DNA from: Constrictibacter sp. MBR-5
GTDB taxonomy: Bacteria > Pseudomonadota > Alphaproteobacteria > JAJUGE01
NCBI RefSeq assembly: GCF_040549485.1
Contig: NZ_JBEPTK010000003.1
Location: 62,001 to 126,000 of the forward strand
Direction: 5' to 3'
Length of the DNA: 64,000 bases
In this document: positions 36,480 through 44,157 of the stretch, piece by piece
Position numbering within the stretch: position 1 is the first letter of the stretch
Layout of the letters: every line of letters starts with the position of its first letter
Translations under genes and position numbers: made by a program
The notes under the pieces: generated by a model
The model's input: the letters and a program-made list of their open reading frames with translations, nothing else
Told to the model about the DNA's origin: nothing
The model's database searches: none

Positions 36480-37490
36480 CTACCCGATTTCCGGAATGCG
36501 GCGCTGTTCCGCCGGCACATGCTTCGCGAGCCAGGCCGCGACCGGCGCCAGCGCCGGCTCGGACAGGTTCTGCTCCAGCAGACGCCATAGCCGCGGGATA
36601 TGGCAGAGATAGGCAGGCATCAGGTCGCGCACCGCCTTGCGAGCGAAGATGCCCAGGACCTTGGTGTGGCGCTGCGCGCCGAGCACCCTGTAGGCGGTCA
36701 TGAAGGCGCCGCGGTCGAGGTCGCGCCGCGCCGCGAAATAGCGCTGCTGCATTGCCGCCTGCAGGTCGGGCGCGATGTCGCGCCGCGCATCCTCCAGCAG
36801 CGACATCAGATCGTAGGCCGGATGACCGATCACCGCGTCCTGAAAGTCGAGCAGGCCGCACGACGCGATGCCCGTCCGGTCGCGCAGCAGCATCAGGTTG
36901 TCCACATGGAAGTCGCGCAGCACGAGGGTGTCGGGTGGCGCGTCAGGCGCGCCCGTCACCGCGGCCAGCGCGGACGCCCAGGCATCGACGAAGTCGATCC
37001 GCGCGATGGGATCGACCGCATGCCCCGTGACCGACGGCAGGTACCAGTCGGTGAACAGCACCGCCTCGTCGAGAAGTTTGTCCGTGTCGTAGCGCGGCAC
37101 GTCCACATCGACGGCCGCCGGCCGCACCTGGAGCGCGGCCAGCACGTCGACCGCCACCGCGTAGAGCGCCGTCTCGTCGGCGCCGCGCGCCAGCAGCCGC
37201 GTGTAGGTGTCGTCGCCGAAATCCTCGATGACGAGGAAGCCCTCCTCCTCATCGGCGGCCATCACCTCCGGCACGCTGACGCCCATGCGGCGCAGGTGCC
37301 GGGCCAGCTTCACGAAGGGCCGCACATCCTCCATCGGCGGCGGCGCGTCCATCAGCATCGCGTGGCGGCCGTCGTCGCAGGTCAGCCGCTCGTAGCGCCG
37401 GAACGAACAGTCGACCGGCAGCGGGTCGCGGCCGCAGCCGCCCCAGCCACTGTCGTCGAGGAAGCGGTCGATGAGCAATCCGCGGCTCAT
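36480..37490 (-). CDS. amgK: N-acetylmuramate/N-acetylglucosamine anomeric kinase (aminoglycoside phosphotransferase fold)
   Basis: A 336-residue kinase with the phosphotransferase fold: GFLVIEDFGDDTYTRLLA (hinge), LVLRDFHVDNLMLL (catalytic Asp and Asn in a Brenner-type motif) and GLLDFQDAVIGHPAYDLMSLL (metal-binding DFxD motif). AmgK phosphorylates the anomeric hydroxyl of MurNAc and GlcNAc, feeding MurU. Start ATG 37490 overlaps the tsaE stop as ATGA; the longer upstream frame lies in tsaE. Gap to murU is 9 bases. Confidence 0.92.
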   Translation of the reverse strand: MSRGLLIDRFLDDSGWGGCGRDPLPVDCSFRRYERLTCDDGRHAMLMDAPPPMEDVRPFVKLARHLRRMGVSVPEVMAADEEEGFLVIEDFGDDTYTRLLARGADETALYAVAVDVLAALQVRPAAVDVDVPRYDTDKLLDEAVLFTDWYLPSVTGHAVDPIARIDFVDAWASALAAVTGAPDAPPDTLVLRDFHVDNLMLLRDRTGIASCGLLDFQDAVIGHPAYDLMSLLEDARRDIAPDLQAAMQQRYFAARRDLDRGAFMTAYRVLGAQRHTKVLGIFARKAVRDLMPAYLCHIPRLWRLLEQNLSEPALAPVAAWLAKHVPAEQRRIPEIG

Positions 37491-37987
37491 GCCGGCACCG
37501 CCTCGACCAGCCGGCGCCCGCGTTCGCCGAAGCCGATCATCGCCGCCACCCGCGCATCCTCGCCCGCGCCGAAGCGCAGCGCGAGGTCGAGCCGGTCGGC
37601 CGGCAGCAAGCTGCCGAGCCGCTCCGGCCACTCGATCAGGACGATGCCCTCGGCCATCGCCTCGTCCAGTCCGAGTTCATAGGCGTCGGCCGACCGGTCG
37701 AGCCGGTACAGGTCGAAGTGCCAGACGTCGCCGATCGGCATTTGATAGGTCTGCACCAGGGTAAAGGTCGGACTCGGCACCTCGGTGGCGCCGGCGCCGC
37801 CGGACATCACTTCGCGGGCCCGGATGAAAGCCCGCGCGAAGGCGGTCTTGCCGGCGCCCAGGTCGCCGCGCAGCGCGATCACGTCGCCCGGACGCGCCGC
37901 CTTCGCCAGTGTCTCCGCCAGTGCAGCGGTCGCCTCCGGTCCCGCCAGGGCCACGTCGCGCCGCACCGAATCGTCAGGGATTTCCAT
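37487..37987 (-). CDS. tsaE: tRNA threonylcarbamoyladenosine biosynthesis ATPase TsaE
   Basis: A 166-residue ATPase of the TsaBDE complex that installs t6A37 in ANN-decoding tRNAs. The Walker A motif is LRGDLGAGKTAFARAF (near residue 35), with SPTFTLVQTY as switch I and VWHFDLYRL as the Walker B-like strand; EWPERLGSLLP is also conserved. Start 37987 is used because the upstream frame has only low-complexity content. First gene of the operon and divergent from the ferredoxin-NADP reductase gene over 112 bases. Confidence 0.94.
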   Translation of the reverse strand: MEIPDDSVRRDVALAGPEATAALAETLAKAARPGDVIALRGDLGAGKTAFARAFIRAREVMSGGAGATEVPSPTFTLVQTYQMPIGDVWHFDLYRLDRSADAYELGLDEAMAEGIVLIEWPERLGSLLPADRLDLALRFGAGEDARVAAMIGFGERGRRLVEAVPA

Positions 37988-38099
37988 CGATCCTCGCCGC
38001 CAGCAGGGTGGTTGCCCCACCGGGTAGTTGCCAGAGATCGGCCCGGCGGCCATCTTACGCGCCTCGTCACGATGCCGGTTTTCCGGTCCGGGAGTCGCC

Positions 38100-39119
38100 A
38101 TGTCAAGTACCGCCATCAGCACGGACGTCGTCATCGTCGGTGCAGGGCCGGTCGGCCTGTTCGCGGTGTTCGAGTGCGGCATGCTGAAGATGCGCTGTCA
38201 CGTCGTGGATTCCCTCGACGTCGCCGGCGGCCAGTGCGCGGCACTCTATCCGGAGAAGCCGATCTACGACATACCCGGATATCCGCAGATCGATGCCCTC
38301 GATCTGATCGACCGTCTGCGCGAGCAGGCGGAGCCGTTCCATCCGGTCTACCATCTCGGCCAGCAGGTCGAGAAGCTGACGCCGCAGGACGGCGGCCGCT
38401 GGCTGGTCGAGACGTCGTCCGGCACCAGCATCGACTGCCGCGCCGTCATTGTCGCCGCCGGCGTCGGCGCCTTCGGGCCCAACCGCCCGCCGCTCGCCGG
38501 CATCGAGGCGTATGAGGGCAAGAGCGTCTTCTACATGGTCACCCGCCGCGAGGACTTCCGCGGCAAGCGCGTGGTGATCGCCGGCGGCGGCGATTCCGCC
38601 GTCGACTGGGTGCTGTCGCTGGCAGACGTCGCCGAGAAGATCATGGTCGTGCACCGCCGGCCGAAGTTCCGCGCCGCACCCGAGAGCGTCGCGCGGATGG
38701 AGGCCCTGGCCGCCGCGGGGAAGATAGAGATGGTCATCCCCTACCAGCTGGAAGGCCTCGACGGCGCCGACGGCCGGCTCGACGCCGTCATCGTCAAGAC
38801 GCTGAAGGGCGAGGAGCGCCGGCTGGAGGCGGACGTGCTGCTGCCCTTCTACGGCCTCGCCATGAACTTGGGGCCGATCGCCGACTGGGGCCTGCACCTG
38901 GACCGCAACCACATCCACGTCGACCACGGCACCTGCGCCACGAACGCCCCGGGCATCTTCGCGATCGGCGACATCGCGACCTATCGCAACAAGCTGAAGC
39001 TGATCCTGACGGGCTTCGCCGAGGCGGCGACCGCGGCCCACGCCATCCATCCCCTGGTGCGTCCGGACGAGGAGCTGCACTGGGAGTATTCGACCACGAA
39101 GGGCGTTCCGGGGAGCTGA
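38100..39119 (+). CDS. Ferredoxin/flavodoxin--NADP+ reductase, thioredoxin reductase-like (type 2)
   Basis: A 339-residue flavoenzyme. The FAD motif GAGPVGLFAVFECGM begins near residue 15; GGQCAALYPEKPIYDIPGYP is the hallmark of the YumC-type ferredoxin-NADP reductases; the NADPH motif is IAGGGDSAVDWVLSL. It lacks the CxxC redox pair of true thioredoxin reductases. It passes electrons between NADPH and ferredoxin or flavodoxin. FAIGDIATYRNKLKLILTGFAEAA is the conserved C-terminal flavin-binding region. ATG 38100 follows GGTCCGGGAGTCGCC. Confidence 0.93.
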   Translation: MSSTAISTDVVIVGAGPVGLFAVFECGMLKMRCHVVDSLDVAGGQCAALYPEKPIYDIPGYPQIDALDLIDRLREQAEPFHPVYHLGQQVEKLTPQDGGRWLVETSSGTSIDCRAVIVAAGVGAFGPNRPPLAGIEAYEGKSVFYMVTRREDFRGKRVVIAGGGDSAVDWVLSLADVAEKIMVVHRRPKFRAAPESVARMEALAAAGKIEMVIPYQLEGLDGADGRLDAVIVKTLKGEERRLEADVLLPFYGLAMNLGPIADWGLHLDRNHIHVDHGTCATNAPGIFAIGDIATYRNKLKLILTGFAEAATAAHAIHPLVRPDEELHWEYSTTKGVPGS

Positions 39120-39197
39120 TCGCCACTCCCCGAGTCGGGGGCTGGCGCCGCCGCCCGTCCGGCGCGAGACTGTCGGTATTCTCGGGAGGAACATCCG

Positions 39198-39500
39198 ATG
39201 AAGCTGACGGACGCGGCCCAAGTCATCCGCAGCAAGAATGCCGGCCCGCTGCAGGTGACACTCGATATCCTGTTCCCGACGCCGCAGGCCTACGCGCTGG
39301 CGGTGCAGTCGCCTTCCCTGACGCCGGCGGCACTGGCGCCCCTCTACGGCCTCGACGCCGATGCCGTGACGGTGATCCCCTTCGCCGCGGCGCAGGCGAT
39401 CAAGATCGTCATGGACCGGCCGGTCGTCGCCGGCACGCCGGGCGATGCGGACGTCTACGGCGCACAGCAGCACCGCCCGCTGCTGGAGATCGAGCTGTGA
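39198..39500 (+). CDS. DUF4387 domain protein (AtuA-associated)
   Basis: A 100-residue protein: MKLTDAAQVIRSKNAGPLQ, LDILFPTPQAYALAVQSP, VTVIPFAAAQAIKIVMDRP and a C-terminal DVYGAQQHRPLLEIEL match DUF4387. The family nearly always accompanies an AtuA-like protein, as here. A GGGAGGAACATCCG ribosome site precedes ATG 39198. The stop overlaps the next gene's GTG start by 4 bases, so it likely forms a complex, or at least a stoichiometric pair, with the AtuA-family protein. Confidence 0.88.
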   Translation: MKLTDAAQVIRSKNAGPLQVTLDILFPTPQAYALAVQSPSLTPAALAPLYGLDADAVTVIPFAAAQAIKIVMDRPVVAGTPGDADVYGAQQHRPLLEIEL

Positions 39501-40891
39501 GCGCCGCGGCGCGGCTGCTCGACCGCGGGCTGGGCCCACGCACGCCGCTGCGTGCCCTCTCGGCCTCCGGACAACTGGGCTACGGCGTGCCGGAAGCCGC
39601 GCTGCGCGCCGGCATCGCGCGCGACCCGCACTTCATCGGCTGCGACATGGGATCGGTCGACCCCGGCCCCTACTATCTGGGCTCCGGCCGCATGGCGACG
39701 GCGGAGACGATCACCCGCCGCGACCTGCGGCTCGTGCTGCGGGCCGCCCTGGACGCGAAGATCCCGCTGCTGATCGGCACGGCGGGCACGGCCGGTGCGG
39801 CACCGCATCTGGCCGCGACGCGCGCCCTGATCGAGGACATCGCGCGCACGGACGGGCTGCGCTTCCGGATGGCCGTCATCCATGCCGACATGCCACGCGA
39901 CGCACTGAAGGCGATGGCAGCCGCCGGGCGGACGCGCCCGCTCGGCCGCATCCCGGCGCTCGACGACGCGACGATCGACGGCGCCGCGCACATCGTCGGG
40001 CAGATGGGGACCGAGCCCTTCATCCGCGCGCTCGCCGAGGGGCCGGACGTCATCCTCGCCGGCCGGGCCTGCGACACCGCCATCTTCGCGGCTATTCCGC
40101 AGATGCTCGGCTATGATCCGGGCCTGTTCACGCACATGGCGAAGATCATTGAGTGCACCTCGCTGTGCTGCGTGCCCGGCGGGCGCGACGCCATGCTCGG
40201 CACGATGGACGGCGACGGCTTCGTGCTGGAGAGCATGAACCCGGAGCGCGCCGCGACACCGCTCTCGGTTGCCGCCCACAGCCTGTACGAGCAGGCCGAC
40301 CCGATCCTGGTGCACGAGCCGGACGGCATCCTGGACGTGTCCGCCGCGCGGTTCGAGGCGGTCGACGCGCGGCGCACCCGCGTCTGCGGCGGCATCTGGC
40401 GGGAGGCGGCGCAGATCACCATCAAGGTCGAGGGCGCCACCTGGGTCGGCGAGCGGGCGGTGCTGATCGCAGGCTCGTGCGATCCCCGCGTCATCGAGAA
40501 CAGCGACGCGATCGTGGCGGGCGTGCGCGCCAACCTCGCGAGCATCATCCCGCCCGAGGGCGACACGGCGTACGACCTGCACTTCAAGGTGTACGGCAAA
40601 GGCGGGACCAGCCTGTTTCCGATCGCGGCGGGCACGACGCCGCCGGAGATCTGCTTCCTCGCCGAAGCCGTCGCGCCGACCATGGACCTGGCGCATTCGG
40701 TCATCGTCGTGGCGAAGCAGTTCCTGCTGCACCACGGCTTCGCCGGGCGCCTGTCGACGGCCGGCAACGTCGCCTTCCCGTTCACGCCGCCGGAGATGTC
40801 GCTGGGGTCGGCGTACCGCTTCTCGATCTACCACGTCGCCGACTGCGACGACCTGAAGGGCACGTTCCCGGTGGAGATCGTGAACCTGTGA
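39497..40891 (+). CDS. AtuA-family (DUF1446) acyclic terpene utilisation protein
   Basis: A 464-residue protein of the DUF1446/AtuA family. It opens with RALSASGQLGYGVPEAALRAG and FIGCDMGSVDPGPYYLGSG, both typical, then LIGTAGTAGAAPHLAATRAL and ILAGRACDTAIFAAIPQMLGYDPG. AtuA is needed for citronellol and other acyclic terpene degradation in Pseudomonas; its exact chemistry is unsettled. No atuB-H genes follow, so a different CoA ester may be the substrate here. Start is GTG 39497 inside the DUF4387 stop (GTGA). Confidence 0.88.
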   Translation: MSAAARLLDRGLGPRTPLRALSASGQLGYGVPEAALRAGIARDPHFIGCDMGSVDPGPYYLGSGRMATAETITRRDLRLVLRAALDAKIPLLIGTAGTAGAAPHLAATRALIEDIARTDGLRFRMAVIHADMPRDALKAMAAAGRTRPLGRIPALDDATIDGAAHIVGQMGTEPFIRALAEGPDVILAGRACDTAIFAAIPQMLGYDPGLFTHMAKIIECTSLCCVPGGRDAMLGTMDGDGFVLESMNPERAATPLSVAAHSLYEQADPILVHEPDGILDVSAARFEAVDARRTRVCGGIWREAAQITIKVEGATWVGERAVLIAGSCDPRVIENSDAIVAGVRANLASIIPPEGDTAYDLHFKVYGKGGTSLFPIAAGTTPPEICFLAEAVAPTMDLAHSVIVVAKQFLLHHGFAGRLSTAGNVAFPFTPPEMSLGSAYRFSIYHVADCDDLKGTFPVEIVNL

Positions 40892-40900
40892 CGCGCGCGT

Positions 40901-41623
40901 TCAGCCCGCGAGGCTGAGGGTAGACGCCGTGCCGGGGACACCGAGCAGCCTGCCGAGAAAGCGGCGCGTCCAGGATTCCAGCGGCGGGTCGTATCTGGGG
41001 TGGTTGTCGATATGCGCCTCGGCCGGCTGCGCGCCGGGCAGGACCAAGCGATGCGGGGCGCCCGACGTCCAGCGCTTCTTCATGTCCAGTGTGACTTCGG
41101 GGTGGAACTGGACCCCGTAGGCGTTGGCGCCGTAGCGGAAGGCCTGCTGCTGGAAGACCGTGCTGCGGGCGAGGACGGTACAGGATTCGGGCAGCAGGAA
41201 GCCCTCGCGATGCCATTGGTAGACGGTCATGGGGCCGTCGAAATAGGCGCGGCCGGCGTCCGTCGGCTCGATGTCGACATAGCCGATCTCGACCATGCCT
41301 TCCGGATGCTCGGCCACGGATCCGCCGAGGACGCGTGCCAGCATCTGCGCTCCGAGGCATATGCCGACATAGGGTTTCCCTGAGTCCAGAACCTTGGGGA
41401 TCCAATCGAGCTCTGCCCGGATGCCGCCCATGTGGCAGTCGTTGGCGCTCATCGGGCCGCCGAACACGAAGACGGCGTCATAGGCGTCCATCGACTCCGG
41501 CAGCCGATGCCCCATGCAGGGGCACCGGACGTCGATGACGTAGCCCATTTCCATGAGCAGGCAGCCGACCCGACCAGGATCGGAGCCCTTCTGATGAACG
41601 ATGCAGAGGATTTTGCCGCGCAT
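40901..41623 (-). CDS. Glutamine amidotransferase-like (class I) protein
   Basis: A 240-residue protein with the class-I GATase triad: GICLGAQMLARVLGG (nucleophile Cys), FHPEVT (His-x-Glu). The N terminus MRGKILCIVHQKGSDPG and VFVFGGPMSANDCHMGG match stand-alone GuaA-like amidotransferases in which no synthetase domain is attached. The start is set at 41623, where the fold begins; the upstream frame is Arg/Ala-rich. Convergent with the AtuA-family gene, 9 bases between stops. Substrate unknown. Confidence 0.85.
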   Translation of the reverse strand: MRGKILCIVHQKGSDPGRVGCLLMEMGYVIDVRCPCMGHRLPESMDAYDAVFVFGGPMSANDCHMGGIRAELDWIPKVLDSGKPYVGICLGAQMLARVLGGSVAEHPEGMVEIGYVDIEPTDAGRAYFDGPMTVYQWHREGFLLPESCTVLARSTVFQQQAFRYGANAYGVQFHPEVTLDMKKRWTSGAPHRLVLPGAQPAEAHIDNHPRYDPPLESWTRRFLGRLLGVPGTASTLSLAG

Positions 41624-41712
41624 TTCGGTACCGGCATATGGCACGCGGTCCGGCACCGAGCAAGATCCGGGCCGCATGCCTGCCATGCGCGGGTCGTCGA
41701 TGCCCGCCCCCG

Positions 41713-41898
41713 TCATGGGCGTGCCAGCCAGACGATGCCGACCCCCAGCACGCAGGCGGCCACCCCGCCCGTGCGCAGGAGCTGGGGCGCCCGCTGCAGC
41801 ATCTCCAGCATCATCCGCTGCATGCCGGCGGGAAAGAGCGCGTAGAGCGCTCCTTCGACGGCGAGGGCCAGCCCGAGTGCGGCGAGGAGATCCCTCAC
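41713..41898 (-). CDS. DUF2065 (YjeT-like) small membrane protein
   Basis: A 61-residue protein starting at GTG 41898 (VRDLLAALGLALAVEGALYALFPAGM). It has two hydrophobic segments (about residues 4-20 and 40-57) and the DUF2065 pattern ALFPAGMQRMMLEMLQRAP. It sits 13 bases after hflC, the same order as hflK-hflC-yjeT in E. coli, so linkage to HflKC is conserved over a long distance; function unknown. A longer in-frame ORF upstream is a run of arginines antisense to hflC and is rejected. Confidence 0.85.
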   Translation of the reverse strand: MRDLLAALGLALAVEGALYALFPAGMQRMMLEMLQRAPQLLRTGGVAACVLGVGIVWLARP

Positions 41899-41911
41899 GT
41901 GCGACAGTCCC

Positions 41912-42868
41912 TCAACGCGGCGTCGCCGGCGCCTCCGCCGGCGGGGTCCTGTTCTGCGGGGACGCGATGCCCGGCAGCGTCGGTGCACGGGCGGTCTGGC
42001 CCCCGCCGGCGGGATCGCCGAAGTAACGGAAGAAGTCGCTCTCCGGGCTCAGCACGAACGTGGTGCCGTCGGCGCCGAGCGCCTCGCGATAGGCCTGCAT
42101 CGACCGGTAGAAGGTGAAGAAGGACGGATCCCGACCGAACGCATCGGCGTATATCTTGATCGCGTCTCCGTCGCCCTGACCGCGCAGCGTCTGGGCCGTA
42201 CGCTCGGCCTCGGCGATCAGCACCGTCCGCTCCCGGTCGGCACGCGACCGGATGCGCTGGGCCAATTCGGCACCCTGCGCCCGGAATTCGCGCGCCTCGC
42301 GCTCACGTTCGGACTTCATGCGCTGGAAGATGGCCTCGGCGTTCGCCTGCGGCAGGTCGGCGCGCCGGATCCGCACGTCGATGATCTCGACGCCCAGCGC
42401 CTGGGCCGCCTTGTTGGTATCCGCCTGGATCTGCCGCATGATCTCCGTGCGCTCTTCCGAGAGCACCGCCGAGAGCGTGCGGTTGCCGATGACGCTCCGA
42501 AGGCTCGAACTGAGATAGCTCCGCAGCTGGCCGCGCGCCGCCGCTTCCGTCTGTACCGCCTGATAGAAGCGCAGGGGCTCGGTGATACGGAACCGGGCGA
42601 AGGCGTCGACGACGAACCGCTTCTGGTCCGACGTGATGACCTCTTCCGCCGGCGGGGCGAAGTCGAGCACGCGGTTGTCGTAGTAGACGACGTTCTGGAT
42701 GAACGGCATCTTCACGTGCAGGCCCGGCTCCCGGACTTCCTCGATGGGAGCGCCGAACTGGAAGACGATCGCCTGCTCGGTCTGGTGAACCGTGTAGAGT
42801 GCGCTCCAGGCGAGAATGGCGGCGACGATGACGACGACGCCGGCGACGAGGGCGAGGATCCGGCTCAT
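41912..42868 (-). CDS. hflC: FtsH protease modulator HflC
   Basis: A 318-residue SPFH/band-7 membrane protein. One N-terminal transmembrane segment (ILALVAGVVVIVAAILAWSAL) precedes the SPFH domain: YTVHQTEQAIVFQFGAPIEEV, PGLHVKMPFIQNVVYYDNRV. The coiled coil SEREREAREFRAQGAELAQRIR and the conserved LSPESDFFRYF near the end are HflC features. With HflK it forms a cage around FtsH and limits proteolysis. The start overlaps hflK's stop as ATGA. Confidence 0.95.
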   Translation of the reverse strand: MSRILALVAGVVVIVAAILAWSALYTVHQTEQAIVFQFGAPIEEVREPGLHVKMPFIQNVVYYDNRVLDFAPPAEEVITSDQKRFVVDAFARFRITEPLRFYQAVQTEAAARGQLRSYLSSSLRSVIGNRTLSAVLSEERTEIMRQIQADTNKAAQALGVEIIDVRIRRADLPQANAEAIFQRMKSEREREAREFRAQGAELAQRIRSRADRERTVLIAEAERTAQTLRGQGDGDAIKIYADAFGRDPSFFTFYRSMQAYREALGADGTTFVLSPESDFFRYFGDPAGGGQTARAPTLPGIASPQNRTPPAEAPATPR

Positions 42869-44034
42869 CGACGGGCCTCCCCCTGCTGCGGCGCGGGCGG
42901 CGAACGTCGCTGCAGTTCGTTCAGCGGCAGATAGGGCACGACGCCCTGGCCGCCGCCGGCGTCCTTGTCGATGATCACCTTGTTGGCGTTGCGCAGGACT
43001 TCCTCCAGGGTCTCCAGATAGATCCGCTGCCTCGTGACGTCCTGGGCGGAACTGTACGCAGCGTAGACGCTGTCGAAGCGCTCCGCGTCACCCTGCGCCC
43101 TCGCGACCACCTCCTGCTTGTAGGCCTCGGCCTCCTGGGTCAGACGCTCGGCATCGCCGCGGGCGCGCGGGATGATGTCGTTGCGATAGGCTTCCGCCTC
43201 GTTCCGCAGGCGCTCCTGGTCGGCACGCGCCCGCTGGACGTCGCGGAATGCGTCGATGACCTCGGCCGGGGGATCGACCTTCAGCAGCTGGACCTCGGTG
43301 ACCTGAACGCCCGCGCCGTAATCGTCCAGCGTTCGCTGGATACGCTCCTGGACGGTCGCCTGAATGCGCGCGCGGCCTTCGGCGAGCGCCAGCGCGATCG
43401 GCGTCTGACCGATGATCTCGCGCATCGTGCTCTCGGAAACGCCTTTGATCGTCGTCTCCGGCGCACGCACGTTGAAGAGGAACCGGCCCGCGTCCGCGAT
43501 CCGCCAGAAGACCGCGAAATTGATGTCGACGATGTTCTCGTCGCCGGTGAGCATCAGGGCCTCTTCCGGCACCTGACGGCCGATCTCGGGACGGCCGACC
43601 GTGGTGTCGCCGACGGCACGGAAGCCGACCTCGATGCGGTTGATGCGGGTGACCTTCGGCGTGTCGACCGTCTCGATCGGATAGGGCCAGGCGAAATGCA
43701 GGCCAGGCGGCGTCGTGCGGTTCCACTCACCGAAGCGCAGGACGACACCCTGCTCGTCACTCTGGACGCGGTAGATGCCCGTGGCGACCCAGACGACGAG
43801 CGCCAGCGCGATCAGGATGAAGATCCCCGCTCCACCAAGTCCGCCGGGCATCATGCCGCGCAACTTCTCCTGGCCGCGCCGCAGCATCTCCTCGAGGTTG
43901 GGCTGCTGACCGCCCCCACCGCCGCCGCCGGGACCACGCTGGCCGCCGCCGCCCCAGGGGCCGCCACCCCAAGGGCCGCCGCCGCCCCCGCCGCCCCAGG
44001 GGCCGCCGCCCCCGCCTTGGTTCTGCCATGGCAT
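42865..44034 (-). CDS. hflK: FtsH protease modulator HflK
   Basis: A 389-residue SPFH-domain protein. After an unusually long glycine-rich cytoplasmic N terminus (residues 1-46, GPWGGG-type repeats) comes one transmembrane segment, AGIFILIALALVVWVATGIY, then the SPFH domain (VQSDEQGVVLRFGEWNRTTPPGLH) and a coiled coil with DVQRARADQERLRNEAEAY. Partner of HflC around FtsH. ATG 44034 is at the start of the glycine-rich tract; an alternative initiation inside it is unlikely. Operon hflK-hflC-DUF2065. Confidence 0.95.
   Translation of the reverse strand: MPWQNQGGGGGPWGGGGGGGPWGGGPWGGGGQRGPGGGGGGGQQPNLEEMLRRGQEKLRGMMPGGLGGAGIFILIALALVVWVATGIYRVQSDEQGVVLRFGEWNRTTPPGLHFAWPYPIETVDTPKVTRINRIEVGFRAVGDTTVGRPEIGRQVPEEALMLTGDENIVDINFAVFWRIADAGRFLFNVRAPETTIKGVSESTMREIIGQTPIALALAEGRARIQATVQERIQRTLDDYGAGVQVTEVQLLKVDPPAEVIDAFRDVQRARADQERLRNEAEAYRNDIIPRARGDAERLTQEAEAYKQEVVARAQGDAERFDSVYAAYSSAQDVTRQRIYLETLEEVLRNANKVIIDKDAGGGQGVVPYLPLNELQRRSPPAPQQGEARR
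43897..44034 (-). repeat. Glycine-rich GPWGGG low-complexity repeats coding for the HflK N terminus
   Basis: Three GPWGGG units separated by runs of 2-7 Gly, then QRGP and a further 7-Gly run, encoded by GGC/GGG-rich DNA. Short Gly-Trp-Pro repeats at the HflK N terminus are known in several Proteobacteria, but the copy number here is high. Prone to polymerase slippage, so assembly could misjudge the exact count. Confidence 0.8.
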
Positions 44035-44157
44035 GGTGCAACCCTACTCCCTTACCTTCCGGATGGCTGCCATTCTACGGCCGCAGCCCTGTCATGTCCT
44101 GGCCGCATATTTGAAGGGAAGCCGCGCGAATCAAGCGCCGGCTGGCCGCCCCGACGC

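Noticed and set aside
43897-44034. Glycine-coding repeats as a DNA-level tandem repeat, mobile element or CRISPR
   Set aside because: The units are irregular, in frame and inside hflK; they code for protein and show no spacer or transposon feature.
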